From the NCBI GenBank assembly GCA_021738385.1, contig JAIPCF010000008.1, forward strand, positions 1 to 57,541: a stretch of 57,541 bases of DNA. Direction: 5' to 3'. Shown piece by piece: positions 20,335 to 32,906 of this stretch (within the stretch, counting starts at the first letter, position 1; every line of letters starts with the position of its first letter). The notes under the pieces are model-generated. The model searched no databases. It was not told the DNA's origin and was given only the letters and a program-made list of their open reading frames with translations. A program made the translations under genes and the position numbers. This stretch comes from Sulfuritalea sp. GTDB taxonomy: Bacteria; Pseudomonadota; Gammaproteobacteria; Burkholderiales; Rhodocyclaceae.

Positions 20335-20631
20335 ATGAAAACCGCCATTGTTGCCGCTGCACTGTCTGCACTACTGCTGGTTGCTTGCGGCAAGAAGGAA
20401 GCCGCTCCGGCACCCGCCCCGGCTCCCGCCCCTGCTGTCGCTCCGGCTCCTGCTGCCGCACCTGCGCCTGCTGCGACGGACGCTGCTAAGCCGGCCGATG
20501 CCGCTGCCCCGGCTGCTGCACCTGCCGCCGCTCCGGCCGATGCCGCTGCCCCGGCTGCTGCACCTGCCGCCGCTCCGGCCGATGCCGCCAAGCCGGCTGA
20601 CGCTGCCAAGCCCGCTGCAGAAAAGAAGTAA
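20335..20631 (+). CDS. Ala/Pro-rich small lipoprotein
   Basis: A 98-residue protein with a lipoprotein signal, MKTAIVAAALSALLLVAC, with Cys18 as the lipidation site in the LLVAC lipobox. The mature part is almost entirely Ala, Pro, Lys and Asp, with PAPAPAP runs and two perfect 14-residue repeats of the type ADAAAPAAAPAAAP. It ends in PAAEKK. It is followed by a strong terminator. Function is unknown; an extended, flexible periplasmic tether is one possibility. Codon use is very GC-rich because of the composition. Confidence 0.8.
   Translation: MKTAIVAAALSALLLVACGKKEAAPAPAPAPAPAVAPAPAAAPAPAATDAAKPADAAAPAAAPAAAPADAAAPAAAPAAAPADAAKPADAAKPAAEKK
20493..20576 (+). repeat. Two perfect 42-bp tandem repeats in the lipoprotein gene
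   Basis: Units start at 20493 and 20535 and a third, partial one at 20577. Each unit is 14 codons, so copy-number change would keep the frame. Confidence 0.9.
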
Positions 20632-20650
20632 TCCAGCGACGCCTGAAGTA

Positions 20651-20686
20651 AAAAAGGGCCAGCCTACGGGCTGGCCCTTTTTCTTT
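20651..20686 (+). terminator. Rho-independent terminator after the lipoprotein gene
   Basis: A 12-bp stem (20653-20664 with 20669-20680) closes on TACG and is followed by a T-rich tract. It lies about 20 bases after the stop and could act in both directions, as the convergent pyrF ends at 20758. Confidence 0.93.
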
Positions 20687-20757
20687 GGCCTCGAGTCACG
20701 GCGTGAGTCTGAGTCAATTTGAGACAACGAGACCCATTGGATCCGGTTTTGGGTCCA

Positions 20758-21588
20758 CTAGCGCCAGCGGTTGATCGCGTCCCGGGTTTCCTGGGCAACG
20801 CGACTTGCGGCGGCAGCGTAGTCTTCGCCCTTGCCGGCGTAGAGAATGGCGCGTGATGAGTTGATCATCAGTCCGGTGCCGGTGGCTGTCTTGCCTGCAT
20901 TGACGGTGGCTTCGATGTCTCCTCCCTGGGCGCCGATGCCGGGCACCAGCAACGGCATGTCGCCAACGATCTCACGCACGCGGGCGATCTCGCCGGGGAA
21001 GGTGGCGCCGACGACTAGCGCGCACTGGCCCGTGGTGTTCCATTCTTTCGCCACTTTTTCGGCGACGAGTTCAAAGATCGCCGTGTTGCCAGCACCGACT
21101 TTTTGGAATTGCAGATCGCTGCCGCCCGGGTTCGAGGTTCGGCACAGCAGAATCACCCCCTTGTCCGCAAAGGCCAACCAGGGCTCGATGGAATCGCGCC
21201 CCATGTAGGGGTTCACTGTCACCGCGTCGGCGCGATAACGCTCGAAGGCCTCGATTGCATACTGCTCGGCGGTGCTGCCGATGTCGCCGCGTTTGGCGTC
21301 GAGGATCACCGGAATGCCAGGGTGCTTGTCGTGAATGTGCGCGATCAGCGCTTCGAGCTGATCTTCGGCACGACGTGCGGCAAAGTAGGCAATCTGCGGC
21401 TTGAAGGCACAGGCCAGATTCGCCGTGGCGTCGGCGATCTCACTGCAAAATTGCAAAATCGCATCGGGCTTGCCTTGCAGATGCGCAGGAAATTTCGCCG
21501 GGTCGGGATCGAGTCCGACGCAGAGCAGGGAATTGTTTTTCTGCCAGGCGCCGTCAAGCAGTTCGGTGAATCTCACTTTTTGCTCCAT
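20758..21588 (-). CDS. pyrF: Orotidine 5'-phosphate decarboxylase
   Basis: Last step of UMP synthesis. The active-site motif [15 protein letters not shown], the N-terminal [14 protein letters not shown] and the C-terminal [16 protein letters not shown] identify the longer (type 2) PyrF family of about 270 residues. The segment [19 protein letters not shown] contains a variant copy of the dispersed repeat (21080-21107), close to the phosphate-binding half; type 2 homologues usually have a shorter joint here (from memory). The ATG at 21588 lies 16 bases before the glnS stop, so the two are translationally coupled. Confidence 0.95.
   Translation of the reverse strand: MEQKVRFTELLDGAWQKNNSLLCVGLDPDPAKFPAHLQGKPDAILQFCSEIADATANLACAFKPQIAYFAARRAEDQLEALIAHIHDKHPGIPVILDAKRGDIGSTAEQYAIEAFERYRADAVTVNPYMGRDSIEPWLAFADKGVILLCRTSNPGGSDLQFQKVGAGNTAIFELVAEKVAKEWNTTGQCALVVGATFPGEIARVREIVGDMPLLVPGIGAQGGDIEATVNAGKTATGTGLMINSSRAILYAGKGEDYAAAASRVAQETRDAINRWR
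21080..21107 (-). repeat. Dispersed KVGAG repeat copy in pyrF
   Basis: Reads TCCAAAAAGTCGGTGCTGGC on the minus strand, with one mismatch in the core. It is in sense with pyrF and encodes KVGAGNT. Confidence 0.7.
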
Positions 21589-23321
21589 GGGTCTTTTAGC
21601 GTGACGCTGCGGTTGAACACCGGGGCGCCGGGTCTGGAATCGACGCGATCGGCGACAAAATAGCCGTGGCGCTCGAACTGGAACCGGTCTTCGGCAGCGG
21701 CGCTTTGCAGTGAGGCTTCAAGCTGTGCCGTGATCACGCGCTTCGAGTCCGGGTTGAGATCGGTAATGAAATCGCGCCCTTCCGCGCCCGGCGCCTCGAC
21801 GGCGAACAGGCGGTCGTATAACCGAACTTCGCAGGCATAGGCGTGCCGCGCCGAGACCCAATGAATATTTCCCTTGACCTTGTAGTTGTCCGAGCCCGGC
21901 GTGCCGGATTTCGAGTCGGGCATGTATTCGCAGTGCACGGCGCTGATATTGCCCGCTTCGTCCTTGTCGCAGTCCAGGCACTTGATGACAAAGCCGTAAC
22001 GCAGGCGCACGCTATTGCCGGGAAAAAGACGAAAGTAACCCTTGCTCGGTACTTCCATGAAGTCTTCGCGCTCGATCCAGAGTTCCCTCGAGAATGGCAC
22101 CACGCGTTTGCCCCAGTCGGGTTTTTGCGGATGGTTGGGCGCGAGGCATTCCTCTTCCTGCGCCTCGGGGTAGTTGTCGATGATCAGCTTGACCGGGTCG
22201 AGCACCGCGGTGCGGCGCGGCGCGGTTTCGTTGAGATATTCGCGCTGGCATTCTTCCAGCACACTGATGTCGATTAATGAATCGGACTTGGTCACGCCGT
22301 TCATTTCGTTGAAGCGACGGAAGGCCTCCGGCGTGAAGCCGCGCCGGCGCGCGCCGACCAAGGTTGGCAGGCGCGGGTCATCCCAGCCATCGACGTGTTT
22401 GTCTTCGACCAACTGGATCAGCTTGCGCTTGGAGAGCACGACATAGGACAGGTTGAGGCGGGCGAATTCGATCTGCTGCGGCGGCGGCGTGTTGATGCAG
22501 CCGAGCTCGGCCAGGCGCGCCAGCAGCCAGTCGTAAAAAGGCCGCTGGTCCTCGAACTCGAGCGTGCACAAGGAGTGGGTGATGTTCTCCAGCGCGTCTT
22601 CGATCGGATGAGCATAGGTGTACATCGGATAGATGCACCAGGCATCGCCGGTGTTGTGGTGCGTGGCATGGCGGATGCGGTAGATCGCCGGGTCGCGCAG
22701 ATTGATGTTGCCCGAGGCCATGTCGATTTTTGCGCGCAGCACGTGCGTGCCGTCGGCGAACTCGCCCGCCTTCATGGCGCGAAACAGGGCCAGGTTCTCG
22801 GCCGGGGTGCGCGAGCGGTAGGGCGAGGCCTTGCCGGCCTCGGTCAGCGTGCCGCGGCTGGCGCGCATTTCCTCGGCGCTTTGCGAATCGACATAGGCGT
22901 GGCCGGCCTCGATCAACTTCTCGGCGAAGTCGTACATCCACTGGAAGTAGTTGGAGGCGAAGTAGCGGTTCTCCTTCCAGTCGAAGCCCAGCCAATGCAC
23001 CGCGTCGACGATGGAATCGACATACTCCTGCTCTTCCTTTTCCGGATTGGTGTCGTCGAAACGCAGGTGGCAGACACCGGCGTAGTCCTGCGCCAGACCG
23101 AAATTCAGGCAGATCGACTTGGCATGGCCGAAATGCAGGTAGCCGTTGGGTTCCGGCGGGAAGCGGGTGCGAATCTTCGCCGTGTCACCAGCGCCGACTT
23201 TTTGCTGCTCTCCGGGGCCGGGCTGCCCGCTCCAATGGCGTGACGCGTATTTACCCGTCTTGAGATCGGCATCGATGATATGACGAATAAAGTTGGAGGT
23301 TTTGGGTTCTGAATCGGCCAT
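21573..23321 (-). CDS. glnS: Glutaminyl-tRNA synthetase
   Basis: Class I synthetase charging tRNA-Gln. Motifs: HIGH-like [12 protein letters not shown] after [18 protein letters not shown] (KMSKS-like, as VMSKRKL in E. coli), [26 protein letters not shown] and the C-terminal anticodon-binding barrels ending in [11 protein letters not shown]. The length is 582 against 554 in E. coli. Direct comparison with E. coli shows that its four residues TTVH between the N-terminal helix ([15 protein letters not shown] here) and TRFPPEP are replaced by about 26 residues containing KVGAGDTA (about 41-48), which is the dispersed repeat in sense. It is upstream of and overlaps pyrF. Confidence 0.97.
   Translation of the reverse strand: MADSEPKTSNFIRHIIDADLKTGKYASRHWSGQPGPGEQQKVGAGDTAKIRTRFPPEPNGYLHFGHAKSICLNFGLAQDYAGVCHLRFDDTNPEKEEQEYVDSIVDAVHWLGFDWKENRYFASNYFQWMYDFAEKLIEAGHAYVDSQSAEEMRASRGTLTEAGKASPYRSRTPAENLALFRAMKAGEFADGTHVLRAKIDMASGNINLRDPAIYRIRHATHHNTGDAWCIYPMYTYAHPIEDALENITHSLCTLEFEDQRPFYDWLLARLAELGCINTPPPQQIEFARLNLSYVVLSKRKLIQLVEDKHVDGWDDPRLPTLVGARRRGFTPEAFRRFNEMNGVTKSDSLIDISVLEECQREYLNETAPRRTAVLDPVKLIIDNYPEAQEEECLAPNHPQKPDWGKRVVPFSRELWIEREDFMEVPSKGYFRLFPGNSVRLRYGFVIKCLDCDKDEAGNISAVHCEYMPDSKSGTPGSDNYKVKGNIHWVSARHAYACEVRLYDRLFAVEAPGAEGRDFITDLNPDSKRVITAQLEASLQSAAAEDRFQFERHGYFVADRVDSRPGAPVFNRSVTLKDPWSKK
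23179..23204 (-). repeat. Dispersed KVGAG repeat copy in glnS
   Basis: 24 bases of this copy (23179-23202) are identical to the copy in argJ (40224-40247). In sense with glnS it encodes KVGAGDTA inside an N-terminal insertion. Confidence 0.9.
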
Positions 23322-23381
23322 GGTTGGCGGGGAGTTGAGCGAAAGGACGGATTCTACCGTCGCGACGTAAAATGCGGACCC

Positions 23382-23761
23382 ATGAACATCAGCGGATTTC
23401 TGGCCATCGGCTTTGGTGCCGCCCTCGGTGCCTGGCTACGCTATGGGCTGGGTCTGTGGCTCAATCCCTTGTTGCCCGCCATGCCGCTGGGCACGCTGGC
23501 GGCGAATCTGCTCGGCGGCTATCTGGTCGGTGCGGCAGTGATGGTGTTTCACCTCAATGCCGAGATGCCGCCCGAACTCAAGCTGTTTTTGATCACCGGC
23601 TTTCTCGGCGCGCTAACCACGTTTTCCACCTTCTCGGTGGAGGTGGTACATCTGATTCAGAATGCGCGCTACGGCTGGGCGGCGGGCACGGCCACCTTGC
23701 ACCTGTTCGGTTCGCTCTTGATGACCGGGCTGGGCATTTTCACGATACACAAGCTGGCCCA

Positions 23762-23765
<4 letters not shown>
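23382..23765 (+). CDS. crcB: Fluoride efflux channel CrcB/Fluc
   Basis: A 127-residue four-helix membrane protein that exports fluoride as a dual-topology dimer. Signature parts: GFGAALGAWLRYGLG, GTLAANLLGGYLVG (with the conserved Asn), and GFLGALTTFSTFSVEV, which holds the pore Thr/Ser/Phe residues. I saw no fluoride-riboswitch-like structure in the 60-base gap to glnS. The stop overlaps the hrpA start as GTGA, which is unusual pairing. Confidence 0.95.
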
Positions 23766-27532
<3,767 letters not shown>

Positions 27533-27554
27533 CGGAAAAGGACAAGGGTTGATG

Positions 27555-28268
27555 ATGCAAGACGTGTTTACCGCTTTGGCCAGGTCGCTGCGCGATCTGG
27601 CGCGCAGCCAGGTGTTGTGGCAGGCGATCTGGCCACCACTGGTGGCGCTGGTTTTCTGGGCCGCAGTTGGGGTAGCTATCTGGGCGCATGGCGTGGCCCT
27701 GATGGCCAACATCGTGCCGCAACTGCCCTGGTCCGGTTGGGAGTGGGTTGCGCACTGGGCTGGCGTGTTTTTGCTGCTGGCGGGCTTTGCGGCGCTGACC
27801 TATTTCACAGCGGTACTTCTGGTCGCCGTGTTCGCCCTGCCGCGATTGATCAATCTGGTAGCGGCGCATCACTATCCGGATCTGGGCCGTCATGGCGAGA
27901 ACGTGTTTTGGGGCAGCCTGCTCAATACTCTGGTCGTGGGTACGATTTTCGTTGTCGGCAGTCTGGTGACGCTGCCGCTACTGCTGATTCCCGGAGCCTT
28001 GCTGGTGTTGCCGCTGTTTTGGGGCGCGTGGTTGAATCAGCGCACTTTTCGATTCGATGCCCTGGCCGAGCATGCCACGGCTTCGGAAATGCGCAGCCTG
28101 GTGCAGGGCAACCGTGGTCCTTTCTACCTTGCCGGTCTGGCGACTGCAGGCGTGGCACATCTGCCTCTGATCAATTTGCTGGCGCCGGCGTTTGCGGCGC
28201 TGGTCTTTGTACATCTGGGTCTTGCCGCGCTGAGGCGTCAACGCCAGACAGAGGGCATAGAGCTGTGA
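27555..28268 (+). CDS. EI24 domain membrane protein
   Basis: A 237-residue integral membrane protein with about five to six hydrophobic segments and the EI24/CysZ-type layout, including LLIPGALLVLPLFWGAWLNQ, the following RTFRFDALAEHATASEM, and a final helix-rich LPLINLLAPAFAALVFVH. The ATG at 27555 is spaced six bases from AAGGG; two in-frame starts lie just upstream. CysZ, a family relative, imports sulfate, but this protein cannot be assigned a substrate. It follows hrpA by 22 bases and precedes the MoCF gene by 22, so it is likely in one operon. Confidence 0.8.
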   Translation: MQDVFTALARSLRDLARSQVLWQAIWPPLVALVFWAAVGVAIWAHGVALMANIVPQLPWSGWEWVAHWAGVFLLLAGFAALTYFTAVLLVAVFALPRLINLVAAHHYPDLGRHGENVFWGSLLNTLVVGTIFVVGSLVTLPLLLIPGALLVLPLFWGAWLNQRTFRFDALAEHATASEMRSLVQGNRGPFYLAGLATAGVAHLPLINLLAPAFAALVFVHLGLAALRRQRQTEGIEL

Positions 28269-28290
28269 GCCGCGCATCGAGGTTTGCGCG

Positions 28291-29049
28291 GTGAAAGGCT
28301 TCGGCGCGCTCATCATCGGCGACGAGATCACGCTGGGTCGCCGCGAAGACAAGCATTTTCAGAAGCTGGTCGAAATTTTTGCGGCGCGCGGACTGGTGCT
28401 GGATTGGGCGACCTACATCGGCGACGATCGCGAGCGGCTGACAGAAACTTTGCGACGCAGTTTTGCCAGCGAAGATGTGGTTTTCAGCTTTGGCGGCATC
28501 GGCAACACCCCCGACGATCACACGCGACAAGCCGCGGCGGCGGCGGCGGGTGTCGAGCTGAAACTGCATCCGGACGCCGAGCGCGAGATCAAGGCGCGTT
28601 TTGCCGAACTCAAGTTCGAGCTGACCGACCTGCAACTGGCGCTGGGCAACTTCCCGGCGGGCAGCAGCATCATTCCCAACCCCTACAATCGCATTCCAGG
28701 TTTTACGCTCGGCCAGCATCATTTCGTGCCGGGTTTTCCGCAAATGGCCTGGCCGATGGTGGAGTGGGTTCTCGACAGTTTCTATTCATGGCGCTTCAAC
28801 GCGCGACCCAGTTCCGAAGCCGCGATTCTGGTGTGGAAGGGGAGTGAAGGCGCGCTGATCAGTCTCATGCGGCGCATCGAAACGGATTTTCCGCAGATCA
28901 AGGCATTCAGCCTGCCTTTCCTTGGCACCAAGGAAATCCAGCGTCACATCGAACTCGGCGTGCGTGGTGCTCCAGAGCAGGTGCCGGCGGCGATGGAGGC
29001 GATCAAACGCGGAGTAGCGGATCTCGGATACGCATTCGACGATAAGTAG
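28291..29049 (+). CDS. MoCF/CinA-like molybdopterin-binding domain protein
   Basis: A 252-residue protein with a MoCF_biosynth fold of the CinA N-terminal type: FGALIIGDEITLGRREDKH, the central glycine motif FSFGGIGNTPDDHT, and GNFPAGSSIIPNPYNRIPG. No C-terminal CinA deamidase domain is present, so nicotinamide-nucleotide deamidation is not implied. The GTG at 28291 gives the expected N-terminus. It lies after the EI24 gene. Its biochemical role is not clear from sequence; pterin or nucleotide binding is the family-level guess. Confidence 0.85.
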   Translation: MKGFGALIIGDEITLGRREDKHFQKLVEIFAARGLVLDWATYIGDDRERLTETLRRSFASEDVVFSFGGIGNTPDDHTRQAAAAAAGVELKLHPDAEREIKARFAELKFELTDLQLALGNFPAGSSIIPNPYNRIPGFTLGQHHFVPGFPQMAWPMVEWVLDSFYSWRFNARPSSEAAILVWKGSEGALISLMRRIETDFPQIKAFSLPFLGTKEIQRHIELGVRGAPEQVPAAMEAIKRGVADLGYAFDDK

Positions 29050-29104
29050 TCGACAACCTGTGCAAGTCTGGTTGCGTTGAATCATGCCCGCAAGCTGACG
29101 TGAA

Positions 29105-29270
29105 TCTTCTCAAATAGTTGATTTAGTTTCGACGTCACGCCCAGAAGCGGGCATGAGTCTTCTCAAATAGTTGATTTAGTTTCGACGTCACGCCCAGAAG
29201 CGGGCATGAGTCTTCTCAAATAGTTGATTTAGTTTCGACGTCACGCCCAGAAGCGGGCATGAGTCTTCTC
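29105..29270. repeat. Three tandem 53-bp repeats between the MoCF and GGDEF genes
   Basis: Units start at 29105, 29158 and 29211 and appear identical; a 7-base start of a fourth is at 29264-29270. Each contains GCCC-AGAAGC-GGGC, a short inverted repeat, and a TGATTTAG stretch. A degenerate piece with ATGCCCGC precedes them (29083-29090). They fill most of the 331-base gap and contain no gene. With no spacers between units this is not a CRISPR. Confidence 0.95.
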
Positions 29271-29380
29271 TGAAGCTTCGCTTTCCGACCACCGGCAGGT
29301 TCTGCTATTCGGACGGTTTCATTGCATGGGCTGAATTGATTTATGCTGTTCCCGTTCAAGCCAGGGAAGCAGGTACAGCC

Positions 29381-30334
29381 ATGATTAATAGCGAAGATCT
29401 AATGCAACTGCAACAAGCCAAGCTGTTCGCCAACATCAGCCTGGAAAGTGTGGAGCACTTGTTCGAGCGCTGCCACCGGCTGAATCTGGCGCGCGGCGAG
29501 CATCTGCTTGAAGCCGGTGCTGCGAATAGTCATTTGTATCTGATTCTTGACGGCGAATTGCGCGTTTATCTTTCCGATCGCAGCCTGCCCGAGCACGCCG
29601 TCTTCGGCGCTGGCGACTGCGTTGGGGAGATGTCGCTACTGGATGGGCAGAAGGCGTCGGCCCTGGTGCTGGAAGCCAGGGAGACACGCCTGTTGGCGAT
29701 ACCCCATGAGGCGCTCTGGGCTCTGGTTGATTGTTCGCATGGCGTTGCGCGCAACTTGTTGGCCATCATGGCCGGCCGCATGCGCAACGACAATCTGGCG
29801 ATGATCAGTTCGCAGGGCCAGAGTCTCGAATTCGAACAGGCGGCGAGCGTCGATGCGCTGACCGGAATCCATAACCGGCGCTGGTTGCTCGAAGCCTATC
29901 CGCGCGCCATGGAGCGCTGCGAACGCAATGCTGAGCCGCTATGTCTGGTGATCGCCGATATTGACTGGCTCAAGCGTTTCAATGACCGCTATGGCCATCT
30001 CGCTGGTGATGCCGTGTTGCGCCGCGTGGCGCGACAGTTGTCCGAAGGTCTGCGTGCCCAGGATTTGATTGCCCGTTTTGGTGGCGAGGAATTCCTGATT
30101 CTGCTGCCGCACGCCGGCATTGATGAGGCTTTGCTGATCGCCGAGCGCCTGCGCGGCCTGGTGGGCGCCGGGAGTGCGCGCGAGACCAGCGAGGGTCGGC
30201 ATGGCGTGACGCTCAGCTGCGGAGTGGCACAGATGCAAAAGAATGAAACGCTGGGTGAATTGACGTCTCGCGCCGACGCCGCCTTGCGCCTGGCCAAGGA
30301 CAACGGCCGCGATCGGGTGGAAACGGCAGAGTAG
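29381..30334 (+). CDS. Cyclic-nucleotide-binding-domain diguanylate cyclase
   Basis: A 317-residue cytosolic protein. The N-terminal half (about 8-125) is a cNMP-binding-like domain with LFERCHRLNLARGEHLLEAG, LYLILDGELRVYL and GAGDCVGEMSLLDG. The GGDEF domain follows at about 160-315: DIDWLKRFNDRYGHLAGD, the active-site GGEEF, and an I-site RAQD five residues before it, so product inhibition is likely. The ATG at 29381 fits the domain boundary; a TTG at 29336 would add 15 residues. It probably makes c-di-GMP in response to a ligand or to a protein bound by the N-terminal domain. Convergent with tldD. Confidence 0.9.
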   Translation: MINSEDLMQLQQAKLFANISLESVEHLFERCHRLNLARGEHLLEAGAANSHLYLILDGELRVYLSDRSLPEHAVFGAGDCVGEMSLLDGQKASALVLEARETRLLAIPHEALWALVDCSHGVARNLLAIMAGRMRNDNLAMISSQGQSLEFEQAASVDALTGIHNRRWLLEAYPRAMERCERNAEPLCLVIADIDWLKRFNDRYGHLAGDAVLRRVARQLSEGLRAQDLIARFGGEEFLILLPHAGIDEALLIAERLRGLVGAGSARETSEGRHGVTLSCGVAQMQKNETLGELTSRADAALRLAKDNGRDRVETAE

Positions 30335-30364
30335 TCGCTGCCGGCTTTGCGGCCTGTCCCGGGT

Positions 30365-31834
30365 TCAGCCGGTTCCGCCGACCGTCAGCCCGTCAATGCG
30401 CACCGTCGGCTGGCCGACGCCGACCGGTACGCTCTGGCCTTCCTTGCCACAGGTGCCCACGCCCGAGTCGAGCGCCATGTCGTTGCCGATCATCGAGACG
30501 CGGGTCATCGCCTCGGGTCCGTTGCCGATCAAGGTGGCGCCCTTGACCGGCGTGGTGATTCTGCCGTTCTCGATCAGATAGGCTTCGGCCGTCGAGAACA
30601 CGAACTTGCCGCTGGTAATGTCCACCTGGCCGCCGCCGAAGTTGGCGGCGTACAGCCCTTTCTTGACCGACTTGATGATTTCCAGCGGATCGTAATTGCC
30701 ATTGAGCATGGTGGTGTTGGTCATGCGCGGCAGCGGCAGATGGGCAAAGGATTCGCGGCGGCCGTTGCCGGTAATGGGGGCGCCCATCAGACGGGCATTC
30801 AGCGTGTCCTGCAAATAGCCGACCAGAATGCCGTCTTCTATCAACACGGTGCGCTGCGTCGGATTGCCTTCGTCATCGATGGTCAGTGAGCCGCGGCGAT
30901 CGGCAATCGTGCCGTCATCCACAACAGTGACACCCTTGGCCGCAACCCGCTGGCCGATGCGTCCGGCAAAGGTGGAGCTGCCCTTGCGGTTGAAGTCACC
31001 CTCAAGGCCATGGCCGACCGCTTCGTGCAACAGAATGCCCGGCCAGCCGGGGCCAAGAACCACCGTCATTTCACCGGCCGGTGCCGGCTTGGCCGCAAGA
31101 TTGACACTGGCCTGATGCACGGCCCGCCGCGCGTAGTCCTGCAGCACGGTGTCGCTGAAATAGGCGTAATCGAAGCGCCCTCCGCCGCCTGCGGAACCCA
31201 TTTCGCGTCGTTTGCCGGATCCGGTGCCCTCCTCCATGATTACCGTAATCGATATACGCACCAGCGGCCGTACATCTGCAGCCATGCGGCCATCGGAGCG
31301 AGCCACCAGCACCACTTCCCAAGTGCCGGCAATGCTGGCCATGACTTCCCTGACACGCGGATCTCCGGCACGAGCCATGGCTTCGAGGCGTTCCAGCAGC
31401 TTGACCTTGGCAGCGTCGTCCAGCGAAGCGATCGGATCGTTTCCTGCGTAGAGCGCGCTCGGCGCTTTGTCTCGGCGCAGCATTGGCGCCAGGCGCTGAG
31501 CGCCCGCTGCCGCAATCGCGCGGGTTGTTCCCGCGGCTGCCTTGAGCGCCGCCAGACTGATGTCGTCCGAGTAGGCAAATGCGGTTTTCTCGCCCGAGAT
31601 TGCGCGCACGCCGACACCTTGTTCGATATTGAAGCTACCCGATTTGACGATGCCTTCTTCCAGGCTCCACGCCTCTGAGCGGGCATACTGAAAATACAGA
31701 TCAGCGTAATCGACATGATTGCCGAAGAGCTGTCCGAAAACACGCTCCAGCAAGTGGGGTGCCAATCCGTGAGGCTTGAGCAATGTCCGCTCGGCGACGT
31801 CGAAGTGGGGGATGGGGCTGGCGGGAGCGTTCAT
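30365..31834 (-). CDS. tldD: Metalloprotease TldD
   Basis: Zinc protease subunit that with TldE (PmbA) degrades or matures peptides, such as microcin precursors and the CcdA antitoxin. The ATG at 31834 gives 489 residues; the upstream part of the frame lies in repeat sequence. The HExxH-like zinc motif [12 protein letters not shown] is at about 269-280, and [33 protein letters not shown] and the C-terminal [12 protein letters not shown] are typical. No pmbA is in the window. It is the last gene of the yhdP-nitrilase-tldD unit. Confidence 0.95.
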   Translation of the reverse strand: MNAPASPIPHFDVAERTLLKPHGLAPHLLERVFGQLFGNHVDYADLYFQYARSEAWSLEEGIVKSGSFNIEQGVGVRAISGEKTAFAYSDDISLAALKAAAGTTRAIAAAGAQRLAPMLRRDKAPSALYAGNDPIASLDDAAKVKLLERLEAMARAGDPRVREVMASIAGTWEVVLVARSDGRMAADVRPLVRISITVIMEEGTGSGKRREMGSAGGGGRFDYAYFSDTVLQDYARRAVHQASVNLAAKPAPAGEMTVVLGPGWPGILLHEAVGHGLEGDFNRKGSSTFAGRIGQRVAAKGVTVVDDGTIADRRGSLTIDDEGNPTQRTVLIEDGILVGYLQDTLNARLMGAPITGNGRRESFAHLPLPRMTNTTMLNGNYDPLEIIKSVKKGLYAANFGGGQVDITSGKFVFSTAEAYLIENGRITTPVKGATLIGNGPEAMTRVSMIGNDMALDSGVGTCGKEGQSVPVGVGQPTVRIDGLTVGGTG

Positions 31835-31883
31835 AAATGTCCTTGAATAACACTGGCCCGGACGGGCCGGAACCAGGAAAAGC

Positions 31884-31986
31884 TTAACCACAGAGACACA
31901 GAGGCACAGAGAAATGCCCACAGAGAACACTCAGTTTTTATTTGTTGCATTCGCTTTTCTCTGTGCCTCTGTGTCTCTGTGGTGAA
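31884..31986. repeat. CACAGAG-type inverted repeat, copy 3 (nitrilase-tldD gap)
   Basis: Arms 31884-31914 and 31955-31986 are nearly perfect complements built on ACAGAGACACAGAGGCACAG. Same family as the copies at 2797-2895 and 3979-4062, with a different centre of about 40 bases. Confidence 0.9.
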
Positions 31987-32033
31987 TGGTTGGTATTCTG
32001 TTTGCAAAATGCAAGGCTCCACGTGGCGGCGAA

Positions 32034-32906
32034 CTACAGTATGCGATGTTTCAGTGCCGGCAGACTGGTTCTGGTATCGACCAGCTTTTGCCGATTCAGT
32101 TCAGCGATGACCACGCCTTCGCCTTTGTCCATGCGGGCCACGACCTCTCCCCAAGGATCAATCACCATGCTGTTGCCGTGGGTGATACGCCCGGTTGGGT
32201 GTTTGCCGCCCTGTGCCGCAGCCAGAACATAACACTGGTTCTCCACGGCGCGGGCGCGCAACAGCATTTCCCAGTGCGCGCGGCCGGTGGTTTCGGTGAA
32301 GGCAGCGGGAAGTACCAGGAGATCAATCGGATTCGATGGCTGCGCCATTTTCCTGAATAGTTCGGGAAAGCGCAGGTCGTAGCAGATGGCGATGCCGATG
32401 CGACCGAACGGAGAATCGAAGGCGACAACTTTATCGCCGCGTTCGATGGTAGCCGCCTCGTCGTAGCTTTCTTCGCCTTTGGTGAAACCGAAAAGATGAA
32501 TCTTGTCGTAACGCGCAACTCGCTTGCCTTGCGGGTCAAATACCAGGCAGCTATTGCGCAGTTTGCCCGGATCATCGGCCATCAGAGGAATCGAGCCGCC
32601 GACCAGCCAAAGCCCATGTCGGGCAGCCGTTTCGGCAAGAAAGTCCTGCATGGGTCCGGCGCCATCGACTTCTCGTGCTGCCAGCCGGTCTGTATCCGTC
32701 GCCCCGATCAGAGGAAAGTATTCAGGCAGGACGACAAGCTGAGCACCGACGCCCGCTGCTTCGGCGATCAGCCGGCCCGCTGTCGCAAGATTCGGCGCCA
32801 CGTCCGGACCCGAAATCATTTGTATGGCGGCTATCTTGCATGCGACAAGCTGCTCGCTTGTGCGGGGAGTCGCCGGTTTTGAGATTCCAGCAGGTTCTGC
32901 TGTCAT
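32034..32906 (-). CDS. Nitrilase-superfamily amidase (Nit1/YbeM-like)
   Basis: A 290-residue carbon-nitrogen hydrolase. The catalytic triad is E62 (PEYF), K135 (KIHLFG) and C175 (CYDLRFPELFR). The segments GGSIPLM and HGNSMVIDPWGEVVA match the Nit1 branch that removes amide groups from deaminated glutathione (metabolite repair), but other substrates remain possible. Its ATG overlaps the yhdP stop by four bases. Gene order yhdP-nitrilase-tldD is common in betaproteobacteria. Confidence 0.88.
   Translation of the reverse strand: MTAEPAGISKPATPRTSEQLVACKIAAIQMISGPDVAPNLATAGRLIAEAAGVGAQLVVLPEYFPLIGATDTDRLAAREVDGAGPMQDFLAETAARHGLWLVGGSIPLMADDPGKLRNSCLVFDPQGKRVARYDKIHLFGFTKGEESYDEAATIERGDKVVAFDSPFGRIGIAICYDLRFPELFRKMAQPSNPIDLLVLPAAFTETTGRAHWEMLLRARAVENQCYVLAAAQGGKHPTGRITHGNSMVIDPWGEVVARMDKGEGVVIAELNRQKLVDTRTSLPALKHRIL

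Noticed and set aside
23322-23381. Fluoride riboswitch before crcB
   Set aside because: The 60-base gap lacks the conserved pseudoknot elements as far as I can see.
23372-23761. N-terminal extension of hrpA through crcB
   Set aside because: The extension is an out-of-frame reading of crcB; the GTG at 23762 overlapping the crcB stop is the better start.
29105-29270. CRISPR array
   Set aside because: The 53-bp units are contiguous, with no spacers, and no cas genes are nearby.
29600-29640. Copy of the dispersed repeat in the cNMP-GGDEF gene
   Set aside because: The match TCGGCGCTGGCGAC falls in GAGDCVGEMSLL, a conserved cNMP-domain motif, so it is explained by the protein family.
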